64,000 nucleotides of DNA from Pseudomonas lini (GCF_001042905.1 NZ_JYLB01000013.1:51105-115104); one strand, 5' to 3'; positions 1 through 11,720 are shown, counted from the first letter of the stretch. The notes: generated from the sequence alone by a model not told the origin. A program made the numbers and translations.

Positions 1-1405
<1,405 letters not shown>

Positions 1406-1533
1406 AGTTGCTCCTGCATGGGGTGACGGTACTCGACTGCGATGAACCGTGGCTCTGGTTTTTTTCGAGGGCGAGCGCACCCTCGGTGGCGAGAAGCACG
1501 CCACAAATCAAGCGAGGCAAGGCGATAAACGCG

Positions 1534-1875
1534 TCAGGTCGTTGGCGGTTTGCGCGCAGCGCGTGGCTTTTTCTCGACGTTTTTTTCGCCAAGCGGGGTC
1601 ACTGTCGAAGCTGAGGGTTTGGCTTTGGCCCTGGTTTTGGGTTCGACGCCTTTGGCATTGAGCTTGCCGTCGGGCTTGCCGACCGCGGACTTGGCGCCGA
1701 GGCTTTTGCTGCCAGCTTTCGATGACTTGCCGGGTGCCAGCGCTTTGGCTTGGGCTTCAGCGTCGGCCAGTTTGCAGGCCATCTCCCAATGGCGTTTTTC
1801 CTGGCCCACGGGTTTCCCTTCGGACTCCCAGATCTGATAGGCAAATTCGCGGATGCGTTTATCGTCGGTACTCAT
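1534..1875 (-). CDS. DUF2934 small basic protein
   Basis: 113-aa protein. Residues 1 to about 45 match the DUF2934 type (REFAYQIWESEGKPVGQEKRHW), a short helical domain found in many proteobacteria and often near glycogen/trehalose genes. The rest is a Lys/Ala/Pro-rich, probably disordered tail. AGGAG stands about 8 bases before the ATG at 1875. It lies between treY and glgX on the same strand and is probably cotranscribed. Its biochemical role is unknown. Confidence 0.85.
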   Translation of the reverse strand: MSTDDKRIREFAYQIWESEGKPVGQEKRHWEMACKLADAEAQAKALAPGKSSKAGSKSLGAKSAVGKPDGKLNAKGVEPKTRAKAKPSASTVTPLGEKNVEKKPRAARKPPTT

Positions 1876-1896
1876 CGCAATGCTCCTGAACTGAAC

Positions 1897-4692
1897 TCAA
1901 GCTTGGGTAGTTTGGATAAAGAGATTGACCGGGAAATCCCCCAGCGCGGCGCTGACCATCAGCTCCCTGTGTTTTGTGACTGCGACGCTCGCAAAAAATC
2001 CCTTCATATTTTCTTCAGGGACGGCGAACGGCAATTTGACCCGTGTATCGCCCCACAGCGGCGCGTCAATCTGTGGTTCGGCACTGTTTTCCAGCAGTTC
2101 GGCACAGCATATCGGTACTATCACGATAGCCCGTTTCCCCCGCCATTCACGAGTAAACGCCAGTACCCGGTGAGCCTGGTTACCGAGGATTTCCAGTGCT
2201 TGATAAGTGCCTTTTTGAAACAGCCCGGCATGCTCGGCACGTAGGTTTAACGCCTGGGCGATCAGGGTTTGCTTGATGCGCCCGTCACGCCAGTTCGCCA
2301 ACAGATCGGGCAGGTCCAACCGTAGGTCCATGGCCTGCTGACGGCTGGCGTAATCCACCGGCCGGCGGTTGTCCGGATCGACCAGCGTGAAGTCCCAGAA
2401 CTCGTTGCCCTGATAAAGATCCGGCACCCCCGGCACGGTCATTCGCAGCAAGGTTTGCGCCAAGCCATTCAACGCGCCCGGTGCGGCAATGCTCTGCGCC
2501 GCCGCACCGAGGGCCGTGCGCAGTGGCTGGCCTTCGGGGCTGAGCAGCAGGCGTTCAAGAAACCCATGGGTCGCCTGTTCATACCCCTCGTTCGGCGCAC
2601 TCCAGCTGCTTTGCAACTTGGCTTCGCGCAGGGCTTTGCGTTGCCACTGCCAGAGGCGCTGGGCGTAGTTCTCGAGCGCCACCCGATCATCGCTGCGCAG
2701 CTCCAGCGGCCAACTGCCGAGGATCGCTTGATAGAGAATCAGCTCGTCGCCCGCTGTGGGCGCGCCCGGTTCAATGCGCAATTCATCGGCCAGGGTTCGC
2801 CAGTGTTCGACCTGTTCGGCGTACCAGGCGCTACGCTCGCTCAACACCGCCAACCGCGCGCGAGTGTCTTCGCCGCGTTTGTGGTCGTGGGTCGCGGTGG
2901 CCAGCAGGTTGTCGGGGAACTCGGTGAGGCGATTGACACAGGCTGCATGGAAGTCAGCCACCGGAGCGCCGAACTGCTCGGTGTTGTAGCCGACATCGTT
3001 GCGCGACAGCAGCACCGCCGAGCGATAAAGCGCGGTGTCTTCCACCGCTTTGGCTGCCGCCGGTGAGGTCAGTTGCTGGAAGCGCACGCACGCATGCTTG
3101 AGCAGTTTGCGTGGGCGGCCCACCGGGTGTTTGCGCCAGGGTTGGCCGCCGAGCCAGCCGGCCAGGCAATCGAGCACGGGCCAGTCGGCCTCGCCGAGGG
3201 TTTGCCGGGCACCGTCCATGGCTTGCTGGAAAAACACCTCGTCCTGAGCGGCGCGGCCCAGCGGGCTGATGTAAGTGCGATATACCGGGAAGTGCACGAT
3301 CAGTTCCTGCAAGGCCCGACGGATTGCGCCGAGGGTCAGGTCCCGGGTCATCAGATCGTCCCGGGCCACTTGCAACAGGGCGTGGGCGACACTTTCGAAA
3401 TCCCCTGCGAGGGAGCCGTTGAGAATCTGCTGGCGCGCCAGTTGTGCTTCCTGACGGAAATCGGCGGGCCGTTCGCTGTGCCGGCTCCAGAGTTCACCCA
3501 AGGTCTGGGCGCCTTCGGGGTCGTGTTGCAGCAACGACAACTGGTTCATGAATTCGTAACCGGTGCTGCCATCGACAGACCAGTCGCGGTGCAGGGTTTC
3601 GCCTTCGCCGAGGATCTTCTCGACGTAGATTGGCAGGTGCCGCTGCGGTGCCAGGCGATCGACTCGGCGGCGCAATTTGCGGCAGTAACCCCTCGGGTCG
3701 GCGAGGCCATCGATGTGATCGATGCGCAGCCCGTCGACAAGACCTTCGGCCACCAGCTCGAAGATTTTTGCATGGGTCGCCTCGAACACTGCCGGGCGTT
3801 CGACGCGCAGGCCGCCCAGTTCATTGATATCGAAAAAGCGCCGCCAATTGATGTCGTCCGCCGCGGTGCGCCAACTGGCCAGGCGATAACTCTGGCGCTC
3901 GAGCAGGTTATGCAGGCGCTGGAAACCCTCGGGGGTGAGCGAGTCGTAGGTGCCGAGGGTGTGTTGGATGGCGTGAAGAATGGCCGGATCGCTGGCGAGT
4001 TCATGCAGCTCGGTTTTTAGCGGAATTGCCAGGCTGTGCGCGTCGGTCTGGTAGCTCAAGGTACTGAAGCGGTCTGCCATGGATTTGAGCTGCTCGACCT
4101 GCTCGGCATTCAATTGATCATCGGCCTTGAGCAGCTCGCCGTAGTCCGACGGGCAAATCGGGAAGTGATGTTCGTAGTGCTCGACATAAAAGCTGCCGCG
4201 CCGGGCATCGAAACGCAAGGGCAGGGTGCCGTCCTGCAAGGCGATGCCGTAATCACTGCCCAAAAAAGGCAGCAGCAATTGGCCCTCCATCAACGGGTCG
4301 GGCGAGTGCCATTGAATGTCGAAGAACTCGCCGTAAGGGCTCAATCGCCCCCATTCCAGCAAGTCGAGCCACCAGGGATTATCGCCACCGCCGACGGCCA
4401 TGTGGTTGGAGACGATGTCGAGGATCAACCCCATGTTCTGTTCGCGCAATGCACCGACCAAACGGCGCAATGCAGCTTCGCCGCCCAGTTCAGGGTTGAC
4501 GGTGGTCGGGTCCACCACGTCGTAGCCATGCATGGACCCCGCGCGTGCGGCGAGCAGCGGCGAGGCATAGACGTGACTGATGCCCAGACTGGCGAAGTAC
4601 GGCACCAGCGGCACCGCCTGATCCAGAGTGAAACCTTTATGAAATTGCAGCCGCAGAGTCGCCCGCAGCGGTTGGATGAGCGGTTGATTCAT
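1897..4692 (-). CDS. treY: Malto-oligosyltrehalose synthase TreY
   Basis: 931-aa GH13 enzyme that isomerises the reducing-end glucose of malto-oligosaccharides to an alpha,alpha-1,1 (trehalose) linkage. TreY signatures: SHVYASP near residue 39, DIVSNHMA near 92, GLRIDHIDG at 321-329 (nucleophile Asp325), and VEKILGEGE at 357-365 (acid/base Glu). The start ATG overlaps the malQ stop (ATGA at 4689-4692), so the two are translationally coupled. With TreZ it makes trehalose from glucans. Length is usual for the family. Confidence 0.96.
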   Translation of the reverse strand: MNQPLIQPLRATLRLQFHKGFTLDQAVPLVPYFASLGISHVYASPLLAARAGSMHGYDVVDPTTVNPELGGEAALRRLVGALREQNMGLILDIVSNHMAVGGGDNPWWLDLLEWGRLSPYGEFFDIQWHSPDPLMEGQLLLPFLGSDYGIALQDGTLPLRFDARRGSFYVEHYEHHFPICPSDYGELLKADDQLNAEQVEQLKSMADRFSTLSYQTDAHSLAIPLKTELHELASDPAILHAIQHTLGTYDSLTPEGFQRLHNLLERQSYRLASWRTAADDINWRRFFDINELGGLRVERPAVFEATHAKIFELVAEGLVDGLRIDHIDGLADPRGYCRKLRRRVDRLAPQRHLPIYVEKILGEGETLHRDWSVDGSTGYEFMNQLSLLQHDPEGAQTLGELWSRHSERPADFRQEAQLARQQILNGSLAGDFESVAHALLQVARDDLMTRDLTLGAIRRALQELIVHFPVYRTYISPLGRAAQDEVFFQQAMDGARQTLGEADWPVLDCLAGWLGGQPWRKHPVGRPRKLLKHACVRFQQLTSPAAAKAVEDTALYRSAVLLSRNDVGYNTEQFGAPVADFHAACVNRLTEFPDNLLATATHDHKRGEDTRARLAVLSERSAWYAEQVEHWRTLADELRIEPGAPTAGDELILYQAILGSWPLELRSDDRVALENYAQRLWQWQRKALREAKLQSSWSAPNEGYEQATHGFLERLLLSPEGQPLRTALGAAAQSIAAPGALNGLAQTLLRMTVPGVPDLYQGNEFWDFTLVDPDNRRPVDYASRQQAMDLRLDLPDLLANWRDGRIKQTLIAQALNLRAEHAGLFQKGTYQALEILGNQAHRVLAFTREWRGKRAIVIVPICCAELLENSAEPQIDAPLWGDTRVKLPFAVPEENMKGFFASVAVTKHRELMVSAALGDFPVNLFIQTTQA

Positions 4693-6767
4693 TGGTCACG
4701 CTCGGCCGCCTGAAGTCGCGCACAGGCGAGCAGTTCCAGGCGCCGGGCGGCGTCCGGATCATCGAGCAGGGCTTCGCTGTCGCCGGGTAGCCTGCGGGAC
4801 CAGTTGGGATGGGTATCGGTGGTGCCGGGCAGGTTGGCCTGCTGTTCGATACCCAAGGCATCTTCCATCGGCAGCAATACCAGCGGCGCACGGGTATGGC
4901 CGAGGAAGCGGATCGCGGCGTCGAGCACCTGATCGGTTTCGTGGGACTCTTCGCGGAAATTCTGCGGATCCTCGCTCAGCACCCGGCGCAAGCCTTCGCG
5001 CTCGCGTTCACGGTGTTGGCGCCATTCGATTTCACCCGGGGCGTCGACCAGATTCAAGCGCGCGCTCCAATCGATATCGCGGCCATGCCACCAGCCATTG
5101 AGCGTCGGCAGGTCATGGGTGCTGGTGGTTGCAAGGGCATTGTCCGGCCAGTCGAGAATCGGCTTGAAGTGAGTATTGTCCTGTTCGAACAGCAGCACAC
5201 GCATGCCAAGAATCGAGCGCGCGATGAGTTTCTCGCGCAAACCCTCGGGCACGGTGCCGAGGTCTTCGCCGAGGACGATGGCCTGATGTCGATGGGATTC
5301 GAGGGTCAGTAAACGCAACAGATCGTCCACCGGATAATAAAGGTAGGCACCGTCGCTGGGCGGCGCGTCGTTGGGGATCACCCACAGTCGTTGCAGGCCC
5401 ATGACGTGATCGATACGCAGGCCGCCGGCATGGGCGAAGTTGGCCCGCAGCATTTCGATGAACGCACGAAAGCCGTTGCGCACCAGACCTTCGGGGGAGA
5501 ACGCGGAAATGCCCCAGCCCTGGCCGGAACGATTGAGGATGTCCGGTGGCGCACCGACGGTCAGTGAGGCGAGCAATTCGTCCTGGCGACTCCAGGCCTG
5601 GCTGCCGCCGCCGTCAGCGCCAACGGCCAAGTCGGCGATCAGGCCGATGCCCATGCCGGCACCGCGGGCGGCGGCTTGGGCGCGTTCCAGGCTGCGCGCA
5701 ATCAGCCATTGGCAGAACGCGTAGTAGCCGATGCGGGTCGAGTTTTCTTCGGCAAAATGCGCCAGAGCGGTGCTGCGCGGGTCACGCCATTGTTCGGGCC
5801 ACTCGCGCCAGTCGAGGCTTTCACTGCGAAGGGCACGGGCTTCCTGGATCGCTTCGAAGCGGCAATGATTTTCCAGCGCTTCGCCACCGGCATGGCGGAA
5901 GCTGCTGAAGTCTGGGTGCAAGGGGTGTTCGCCGTGGGTGAACCCTTCGTACAAGGCTTCGAGCAAGCGGTGCTTGGCTTCGGCGGCGGTGGGCCAGTCG
6001 ATCAGCGGCAGTGCTTCGAGGTGCTTGAGCTCAGTGGCAAGGCCGGTGGCATCGATCGCGGTGCGCAGGGCACGTTCACCGAGAATCGCACCGGGCGCTG
6101 CGTACAGGCTATTGAGGAACAAGCGACTGGACGGCGAGTAAGGGCTGTAACGCTGGGTGTCGCCGCTGAACATCGCATGCAGCGGGCTGATCGCCAACGC
6201 TTCGGCGCCTCGTTCGCCGGCCACCCGGGCCAGCTCTTCGAGGGCCTGGGTATCGCCGAAACCGCCATCGCCGGGGCGGCGCAACGAGTACAACTGCACG
6301 CTCAGGCCCCAGGCGCGCGGGTTTTCACTGTCTACGGCGTCGCCGACGCTGTAGCAGTGCTGGGGTGCCACCGCCAGGGTGAAGGACTGATCGTCGATGC
6401 TGACGTGCTGATAACCCACCGGCACCAGCCCGGGCAATAGAGCATTGTCATCGAGCTTCAGGTTAATCCGTGAGCCGTCTTCGAGATGGATCTCACACGG
6501 GGTTTGCGGTTCGAAGTAGTGAGACAGGTCAAGGCCGACGCCCACGTCGCAGGTCAGCAACGGCGGCAGGTGCCGGGTTTGTTGCACCTCCTGCAATTGC
6601 AGCAGGCTGGCGTCGATTTCCTGGGCGGTATTGGCGGGATGGCCAAGTCCGCTGAGCACCGAGCGCAACACCGCCGGGGTCACTTTCTGTGGACGGCCAT
6701 TGGCATCGATCCAGTCGACGGCCAGGCCTGCTCGGCTGGCCAGTATTTCCAGTTGCGCATTGCTCAT
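4689..6767 (-). CDS. malQ: 4-alpha-glucanotransferase MalQ (amylomaltase)
   Basis: 692-aa GH77 enzyme that transfers maltosyl units between alpha-1,4-glucans, supplying chains suitable for TreY. GH77 motifs seen: RIDHVMGLQRLW (nucleophile Asp), GEDLGTVPEGL (acid Glu), and STHDLPTLNGWW. I chose the ATG at 6767 (MSNAQLEIL) because it overlaps the treZ stop as ATGA. An in-frame upstream start at 6827 would run 21 codons into treZ and has no support. The stop overlaps the treY start in the same way. Confidence 0.95.
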   Translation of the reverse strand: MSNAQLEILASRAGLAVDWIDANGRPQKVTPAVLRSVLSGLGHPANTAQEIDASLLQLQEVQQTRHLPPLLTCDVGVGLDLSHYFEPQTPCEIHLEDGSRINLKLDDNALLPGLVPVGYQHVSIDDQSFTLAVAPQHCYSVGDAVDSENPRAWGLSVQLYSLRRPGDGGFGDTQALEELARVAGERGAEALAISPLHAMFSGDTQRYSPYSPSSRLFLNSLYAAPGAILGERALRTAIDATGLATELKHLEALPLIDWPTAAEAKHRLLEALYEGFTHGEHPLHPDFSSFRHAGGEALENHCRFEAIQEARALRSESLDWREWPEQWRDPRSTALAHFAEENSTRIGYYAFCQWLIARSLERAQAAARGAGMGIGLIADLAVGADGGGSQAWSRQDELLASLTVGAPPDILNRSGQGWGISAFSPEGLVRNGFRAFIEMLRANFAHAGGLRIDHVMGLQRLWVIPNDAPPSDGAYLYYPVDDLLRLLTLESHRHQAIVLGEDLGTVPEGLREKLIARSILGMRVLLFEQDNTHFKPILDWPDNALATTSTHDLPTLNGWWHGRDIDWSARLNLVDAPGEIEWRQHREREREGLRRVLSEDPQNFREESHETDQVLDAAIRFLGHTRAPLVLLPMEDALGIEQQANLPGTTDTHPNWSRRLPGDSEALLDDPDAARRLELLACARLQAAERDQ

Positions 6768-8560
6768 GGGCGCTCTCCATCCGGGGGTAGCAAAGGGGCT
6801 GCGGCCGTGAGGCTGACTAGCGCGCAATACGGGGCAAGGGTGCCCTGATCCAACAGACCGGCCGATTGTGGCGGGTGTTCGAACAGCAATGTCGCGTCGG
6901 CCTGTGGGGTGTGGACCACGGGCGCGTCGCTGAGGTTCAGGTCAATGCGCAACTGACTGCCATCGCCCAACCGCCAGCGCGCGGTCACCGCGCCCTCGGC
7001 CAGTACCTGCGCGCCCAGCGCCTGCGCGCCGGGCAGGTGCGGGATGATGTGTTGATGGCGGATCTGCAACAGTTGCCGATACAGGTGGTAAATCGGCGAT
7101 TGGCGGCTGGTGGTCAGTGTCGGCCGCGAAGCTTCGAAGGTTTGCGTCGCGTTCGGGTCGGGAATCTGCTCGCGTGTGTGCGGGTCGGCAAAGGCGCTGA
7201 ACGCCGCGAATTCATTGCGTCGTCCTTCGCGCACCAACTCCGCCAGTTCACCGTGGTGGCTGGTGAAAAACAGAAACGGTTGCTCGGCGGCGAATTCGTC
7301 GCCCATAAACATCAGCGGGATCATCGGCGACAACAGCAGCAACGCGGTAGCGGCGGAAAGGGCATCAGGATGGGCCAGCTGATGCAGGCGCTCGCCAAAG
7401 GCGCGATTGCCAATCTGGTCGTGGTTCTGCAGAAAAAGCACGAAGGCCGTGGGCGGCAAGTGACCGCTCGGCTCACCGCGCGGCGTACCGTGGCGGGTGA
7501 TGTGGCCCTGAAACACGAAGCCCTGGCTCAGGCAACGGGCGAGCTGTTCGGTGGGCTGTTCGGCATAGTCGGCGTAATAGGCATCGGTTTCACCCGTGAG
7601 CAGAACGTGCAGGGCATTATGGCCATCGTCGTTCCACTGCGCGTCGAAACCTTGCTCCAGCAGACTGGCCTGGTTGTGCTCGTTTTCCGCCATGAGCCAC
7701 ACGTGTCGCGCCGGATCGGTTTGTCGCCGCACCCGTTGCGCCAACTCCTGAAGAAAGTCCGGGTCTTCGATGGCATGCACCGCGTCCAGGCGCAGACCGT
7801 CGAAGCGGTACTCCAGCAACCACATCAGCGCGTTGTCGATAAAGAAGTCGCGCACCTCGCGCCGCCGGAAGTCGATCGCCGCGCCCCACGGGGTGTGTTT
7901 GTCTTCGCGGAAAAAGCCTTTGGCGTAGCGGTGCAGGTAATTGCCGTCGGGGCCGAAGTGGTTGTAGACCACATCGAGAATCACCGCCAAACCATGGCCG
8001 TGGGCCGTGTCGATCAGGTGTTTGAGTTGTTCGGGCGAGCCGTAGGAGGCTTGAGGTGCGTAAAGCAAAACCCCGTCATAGCCCCAGTTACGCTCGCCGG
8101 GGAACTGCGCCAGCGGCATCAGTTCGATAGCGGTAATACCCAGCTCGACCAGGTGTTCCAGATGCTGCTCAACCTGGCTGAAACCGCCGAGTGCCCCGAC
8201 GTGCAGTTCGTAGATCACCGCCTCATTCCACGGTCGACCCTGCCAGGCGCGGTGTTGCCACCGATAGGCGAGGGGATCGACCACCACGCTGTGGCTGTCG
8301 ATATCGCCCGCCTGGGCGCGGGAGGCCGGGTCCGGCACCGTAAGCTCGCCATCGATGTTGTAGCGGTAGCGGGTACCTGCGGGGCAGCGGGTCTTGATCA
8401 CAAACCAGCCATCGGCCTGAGGCAACAGCGGCAAGGATTGTCCATCTTCCAGTTCGAGACTGACGAAAAACGCATCTGGCGCCCACAAGGCAAAACGCGT
8501 GTGTTCTGCGTCCAGCATGATTGCGCCGTGGGGCCAGGTCTCAAGGGTCCGTAACGGCAT
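6764..8560 (-). CDS. treZ: Malto-oligosyltrehalose trehalohydrolase TreZ
   Basis: 598-aa GH13 enzyme that releases trehalose from the maltooligosyl-trehalose made by TreY. It has an N-terminal CBM48-like region (TRFALWAPDA), then VVYNHFGPDGN, DGLRLDAVHAI with the nucleophile Asp, LMAENEHN with the acid Glu, and LQNHDQIGNRAFGERL. The stop overlaps the malQ start. Only 13 bases separate it from the end of glgA, consistent with one transcript. Confidence 0.95.
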   Translation of the reverse strand: MPLRTLETWPHGAIMLDAEHTRFALWAPDAFFVSLELEDGQSLPLLPQADGWFVIKTRCPAGTRYRYNIDGELTVPDPASRAQAGDIDSHSVVVDPLAYRWQHRAWQGRPWNEAVIYELHVGALGGFSQVEQHLEHLVELGITAIELMPLAQFPGERNWGYDGVLLYAPQASYGSPEQLKHLIDTAHGHGLAVILDVVYNHFGPDGNYLHRYAKGFFREDKHTPWGAAIDFRRREVRDFFIDNALMWLLEYRFDGLRLDAVHAIEDPDFLQELAQRVRRQTDPARHVWLMAENEHNQASLLEQGFDAQWNDDGHNALHVLLTGETDAYYADYAEQPTEQLARCLSQGFVFQGHITRHGTPRGEPSGHLPPTAFVLFLQNHDQIGNRAFGERLHQLAHPDALSAATALLLLSPMIPLMFMGDEFAAEQPFLFFTSHHGELAELVREGRRNEFAAFSAFADPHTREQIPDPNATQTFEASRPTLTTSRQSPIYHLYRQLLQIRHQHIIPHLPGAQALGAQVLAEGAVTARWRLGDGSQLRIDLNLSDAPVVHTPQADATLLFEHPPQSAGLLDQGTLAPYCALVSLTAAAPLLPPDGERP

Positions 8561-8573
8561 CGTTGAAAGCCTC

Positions 8574-10160
8574 TTACTGTTTGCCCGATTTTCCCAGCGC
8601 TTTAGCCACCAGTTGTTCGTAGAGTTCGGCGTAGGGTTCGACTGCCTTGCACCAGTTGAAAGGTGCCGTCATGGCGCGGCAACGCATGGCGTTGAGCAGA
8701 CCGGGGAAGGCGAACACTTTGAATGCGCGGCTCAGGGCTTCGCGATAACTCTCCACCGTGGATTCATCGAAGAGGAAACCGGTCATGCCGTTTTCTATAG
8801 TGTCCGCCAAGCCGCCGGTATTGCGGGCCACCGGTAATGAACCGAAGCGCTGGGCGTACATCTGGCTCAAGCCGCAAGGTTCATAACGCGAAGGCATCAG
8901 CAGGAAATCACTGCCGGCGAACATCCGGCGAGCGTCGGTTTCATTGAAGCCGATGTGCACGCCGATTTGCCCGGGGAAGCGCAATGCCAGTTCACGCATG
9001 GCTTGTTCTTCTTCTGGCTCGCCACGGCCGATGATCGCGATTTGCCCGCCGTTGTCGACAATGTATTCGGCCACCGCTTCGGTCAGGTCCAGGCCTTTTT
9101 GGTAGACCAGGCGCGAGACCACGGCGAACAGCGGACCTTCAGAATCTTCGAGGTCGAACAGCCTGCGAACGTGCGCGGCATTCACGGCTTTACCGTCCCA
9201 ATCGCCGATGCCGAACGGGTGGAACAGGTGCGGATCGGTGGCCGCGTCCCAGCTTTCATCGATGCCATTGGGAATCCCGCTGAGCAGACCTTGCTGGGTC
9301 TTGGCGGCGAGAAAACCGTCGAGGCCGCAGCCGAAGGCTGGCGTGGTGATTTCCTGCGCATAGGTGGCGCTGACGGTGGTGATGTGGCTCGAGTAGGCCA
9401 TGCCCGCCTTGAGGAACGACATCTTGCCGTAAAACTCCATGCCTTCCTGTTGCAAGGCATGCATGGGAATACCGAGTTCCGGGCACGAGCCGAGGCTGGT
9501 GACGCCTTGGTACGCCAGGTTGTGGATGGTGAACAGGGTCGGGGTGCGTTGGCCACGCCAGTGCATGTAGGCCGGTGCCAGGCCAGCGGGCCAGTCGTGG
9601 GCGTGCACCAGGTCCGGGCACCAGTGAATTTGTGCGAGGTTGGCGGCGATATCGGCTGCTGCGAGGCCGAGTCGGGCGAAACGAATATGGTTGTCCGGCC
9701 AGTCACGGCCGTTGTTGGCGCCGTAGGGCGAACCCTCGCGCTCGTACAATTCAGGGCAGATCAACACGTAAATGACCAGGCCGTCGGGCATGTCCATGCG
9801 TCCGATCTTGCAGGGCGGCAACGCTGCGTGCCCGCCCAGTTCACCGATGATATGAATCGGGTTTTCGCTGTTCATCACTTGCGGATAACCGGGGATCAGC
9901 ACACGGACATCGTGCAGATGCGCCATGGCCCGTGGCAGTGCGGCGGAAACGTCGCCAAGACCTCCGGTCTTTACCAGGTCGGCAATCTCCGAGGTGACGA
10001 ACAGGACTCTCTTCTTGTTGGGATTCTGGCTGGCTATCGGTGCCAGCGTTTTGGGGACTGGCGCTTTGACCGATTTGGCACTGAGGACACCGACGGTGCT
10101 CGTTTCCCCGACCTGCTGATGAGCACGTTCTCCCTGGACATCTAAAGCCGCACTGATCAT
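8574..10160 (-). CDS. glgA: Glycogen synthase GlgA (ADP-glucose type)
   Basis: 528-aa GT5 glycosyltransferase that extends alpha-1,4-glucan from ADP-glucose. The KTGGL nucleotide-sugar motif is at residues 64-68, and the C-terminal Rossmann half has SRYEPCGLSQ and TGGLADTI. I chose ATG 10160 (MISAALDVQG) because GGGAGA stands just upstream; an in-frame start at 10220 would add 20 unlikely residues. A stretch of about 45 residues before the KTGGL core looks disordered. It is the first gene of the glg/tre operon; the promoter should lie upstream, in 10161-10650. Confidence 0.95.
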   Translation of the reverse strand: MISAALDVQGERAHQQVGETSTVGVLSAKSVKAPVPKTLAPIASQNPNKKRVLFVTSEIADLVKTGGLGDVSAALPRAMAHLHDVRVLIPGYPQVMNSENPIHIIGELGGHAALPPCKIGRMDMPDGLVIYVLICPELYEREGSPYGANNGRDWPDNHIRFARLGLAAADIAANLAQIHWCPDLVHAHDWPAGLAPAYMHWRGQRTPTLFTIHNLAYQGVTSLGSCPELGIPMHALQQEGMEFYGKMSFLKAGMAYSSHITTVSATYAQEITTPAFGCGLDGFLAAKTQQGLLSGIPNGIDESWDAATDPHLFHPFGIGDWDGKAVNAAHVRRLFDLEDSEGPLFAVVSRLVYQKGLDLTEAVAEYIVDNGGQIAIIGRGEPEEEQAMRELALRFPGQIGVHIGFNETDARRMFAGSDFLLMPSRYEPCGLSQMYAQRFGSLPVARNTGGLADTIENGMTGFLFDESTVESYREALSRAFKVFAFPGLLNAMRCRAMTAPFNWCKAVEPYAELYEQLVAKALGKSGKQ

Positions 10161-10652
10161 ATGAATCTCCCGTGTTGTTGATCTAATTCTAGGTCTGGCA
10201 CAAACGGTGTTCGTGGCCAAATCCTGTGGCCGGGCGCAAACGCGCTACGCATCGGTGAGCAAGTGCTGCCCATGCGCTGAAGCAGAATGGGTGAAGTGGC
10301 TGTTGCAAGGAATGCACCAGTCGCTGTGGCCCTACCTTTAACCTGACACGAGGCCAGTACCAAAAGTTTCGATTATTTTCACCGAATGACCAGCCGGTTT
10401 TACTCCGCGAAAATCAGTCTAGGCCAGAACTTAGAGCGGGGGCGGCTATAGGGTGGAATTGTTCGACAATCGGTCAAATGAGGGTACAGGCATGGGGTTT
10501 TGCGGGGAGGCGCACCGACGAAGTGCAGGTTTGTTTTTTTGCGTGGGTCAAATCGGGACCAGGAAGTCACGATAATCGGGCGTGATGGGGTATGGGATGC
10601 GCCATTGTGGTGCGCTGGATCCCTGGGAGATGTGGTGAGGTTGAGGGCCTCT
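10161..10652. other. Gene-free region upstream of glgA
   Basis: About 490 bases with no credible ORF. It presumably holds the glgA promoter, reading leftward, but I see no clear -35/-10 pair or operator. It ends at the REPIN at 10653-10741, which separates it from the dehydrogenase gene. Confidence 0.5.
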
Positions 10653-10741
10653 TCGCGGGCAAGCCACGCTCCCACAGGTTTTGTGTCGGACGCCGGTATT
10701 GGGCACGACGCCAAACCTGTGGGAGCGAGGCTTGCCCGCGA
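10653..10741. repeat. REPIN (inverted pair of REP sequences)
   Basis: Left arm CGCGGGCAAGCC-ACGCTCCCACAGGTTT, right arm its reverse complement AAACCTGTGGGAGCG-AGGCTTGCCCGCG, each with one unpaired base near the middle. The core GTGGGAGCG..GCTTGCCCGCG is the Pseudomonas REP consensus that recurs through this window. Confidence 0.9.
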
Positions 10742-10758
10742 TGAACGATAACTCGGTT

Positions 10759-11706
10759 TCAGCCTAACAGCCGAACCGGCTTCCCAGCCGCCCAGGCCTG
10801 TATGTCCTCGATCATCTGCGAAAAGAACAGTTGGTAATTCTGTCGGCTGACATACCCGACATGAGGCGTGGCCAGCACGTTGTCCAGCGTTCGGAAGGGA
10901 TGATGACGGGGCAACGGCTCGTGCTCGAATACGTCCAGCGCAGCGCCCGCCAGGCGTTTTTTCTGAAGTGCCTTGATCAACGCAGACTCATCGACAATCG
11001 GCCCGCGGGCGGTGTTGATCAGCCATGCCGTGGGTTTCATCCAGTCCAGTGCCTGGGCATCCACGATTCCCCGGCTGCGCTCGCTGAGCACCAGATGGAC
11101 CGACAGCACATCGGCCTGCTCGAACAGTTCCTGCTTGCTGACATAGGTGACGTCGACCTCGGCGGCCCGTTCGGCGGTCAGGTTTTCGCTCCAGGCAATC
11201 ACCCGCATGCCGAACACCTGACCGAATCGGGCTACCCGTTGACCGATGCTGCCCAGACCGAGGATCGCCAACGTCTTGCCCTGCAGGTCGCCGCCCAGCC
11301 CTTGTTGCCATTGGCCTGCGCGCAAGGCATTGGCTTCGGTCACCAGGTTGCGGGTCGCGGCCATGATCAGTGCCCAGGTCAGTTCGGGGGCGGCGTGTTT
11401 GTAGCTGTCGGTGCCGCAGACCTGAATGCCCAGCGCGGCGGCGGCTTTCAGGTCCAGGGCGGCGTTGCGCATGCCGCCGGTGACCAGCAGTTTGAGTGCG
11501 GGCAAGCGGCGCAGCAGGTCTTCGTCGAATCGGGTGCGCTCACGCATCACGCAGATCACCTCGAATGCGCCGAGCCGCTCGGCCAGGGTTTCGTTGTCGG
11601 CAGGGTAGTCATGGATAAAACTCACTTGGCCGATGCTGTCCAGCACCGACCAGCCCACCACGTCGCGAGCCACGTCCTGCCAGTCATCGATCACCGCAAT
11701 CTGCAT
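10759..11706 (-). CDS. D-isomer-specific 2-hydroxyacid dehydrogenase
   Basis: 315-aa NAD(P)-dependent oxidoreductase. The Rossmann motif LGLGSIGQRVARFG is central. The catalytic triad is seen as Arg in NTARGPIVDE, Glu in DVFEHEPLP and His in ATPHVGYV. The family reduces 2-keto acids to D-2-hydroxy acids; the substrate cannot be told from sequence. It starts 14 bases after the alpha/beta hydrolase stop on the same strand, so the two are probably one operon. Confidence 0.9.
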   Translation of the reverse strand: MQIAVIDDWQDVARDVVGWSVLDSIGQVSFIHDYPADNETLAERLGAFEVICVMRERTRFDEDLLRRLPALKLLVTGGMRNAALDLKAAAALGIQVCGTDSYKHAAPELTWALIMAATRNLVTEANALRAGQWQQGLGGDLQGKTLAILGLGSIGQRVARFGQVFGMRVIAWSENLTAERAAEVDVTYVSKQELFEQADVLSVHLVLSERSRGIVDAQALDWMKPTAWLINTARGPIVDESALIKALQKKRLAGAALDVFEHEPLPRHHPFRTLDNVLATPHVGYVSRQNYQLFFSQMIEDIQAWAAGKPVRLLG

Positions 11707-11720
11707 TAGCCTTTACCTCA

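Noticed and set aside
6866..8554. Plus-strand ORF of 562 codons
   Set aside because: Antisense to treZ; high GC third positions keep stops away. No motifs in the translation.
8955..10145. Plus-strand ORF of 396 codons
   Set aside because: Antisense to glgA, no recognisable domain or ribosome site.
10400..10714. ORFs in the region upstream of glgA
   Set aside because: No ribosome sites, composition unlike coding, one overlaps the REPIN.
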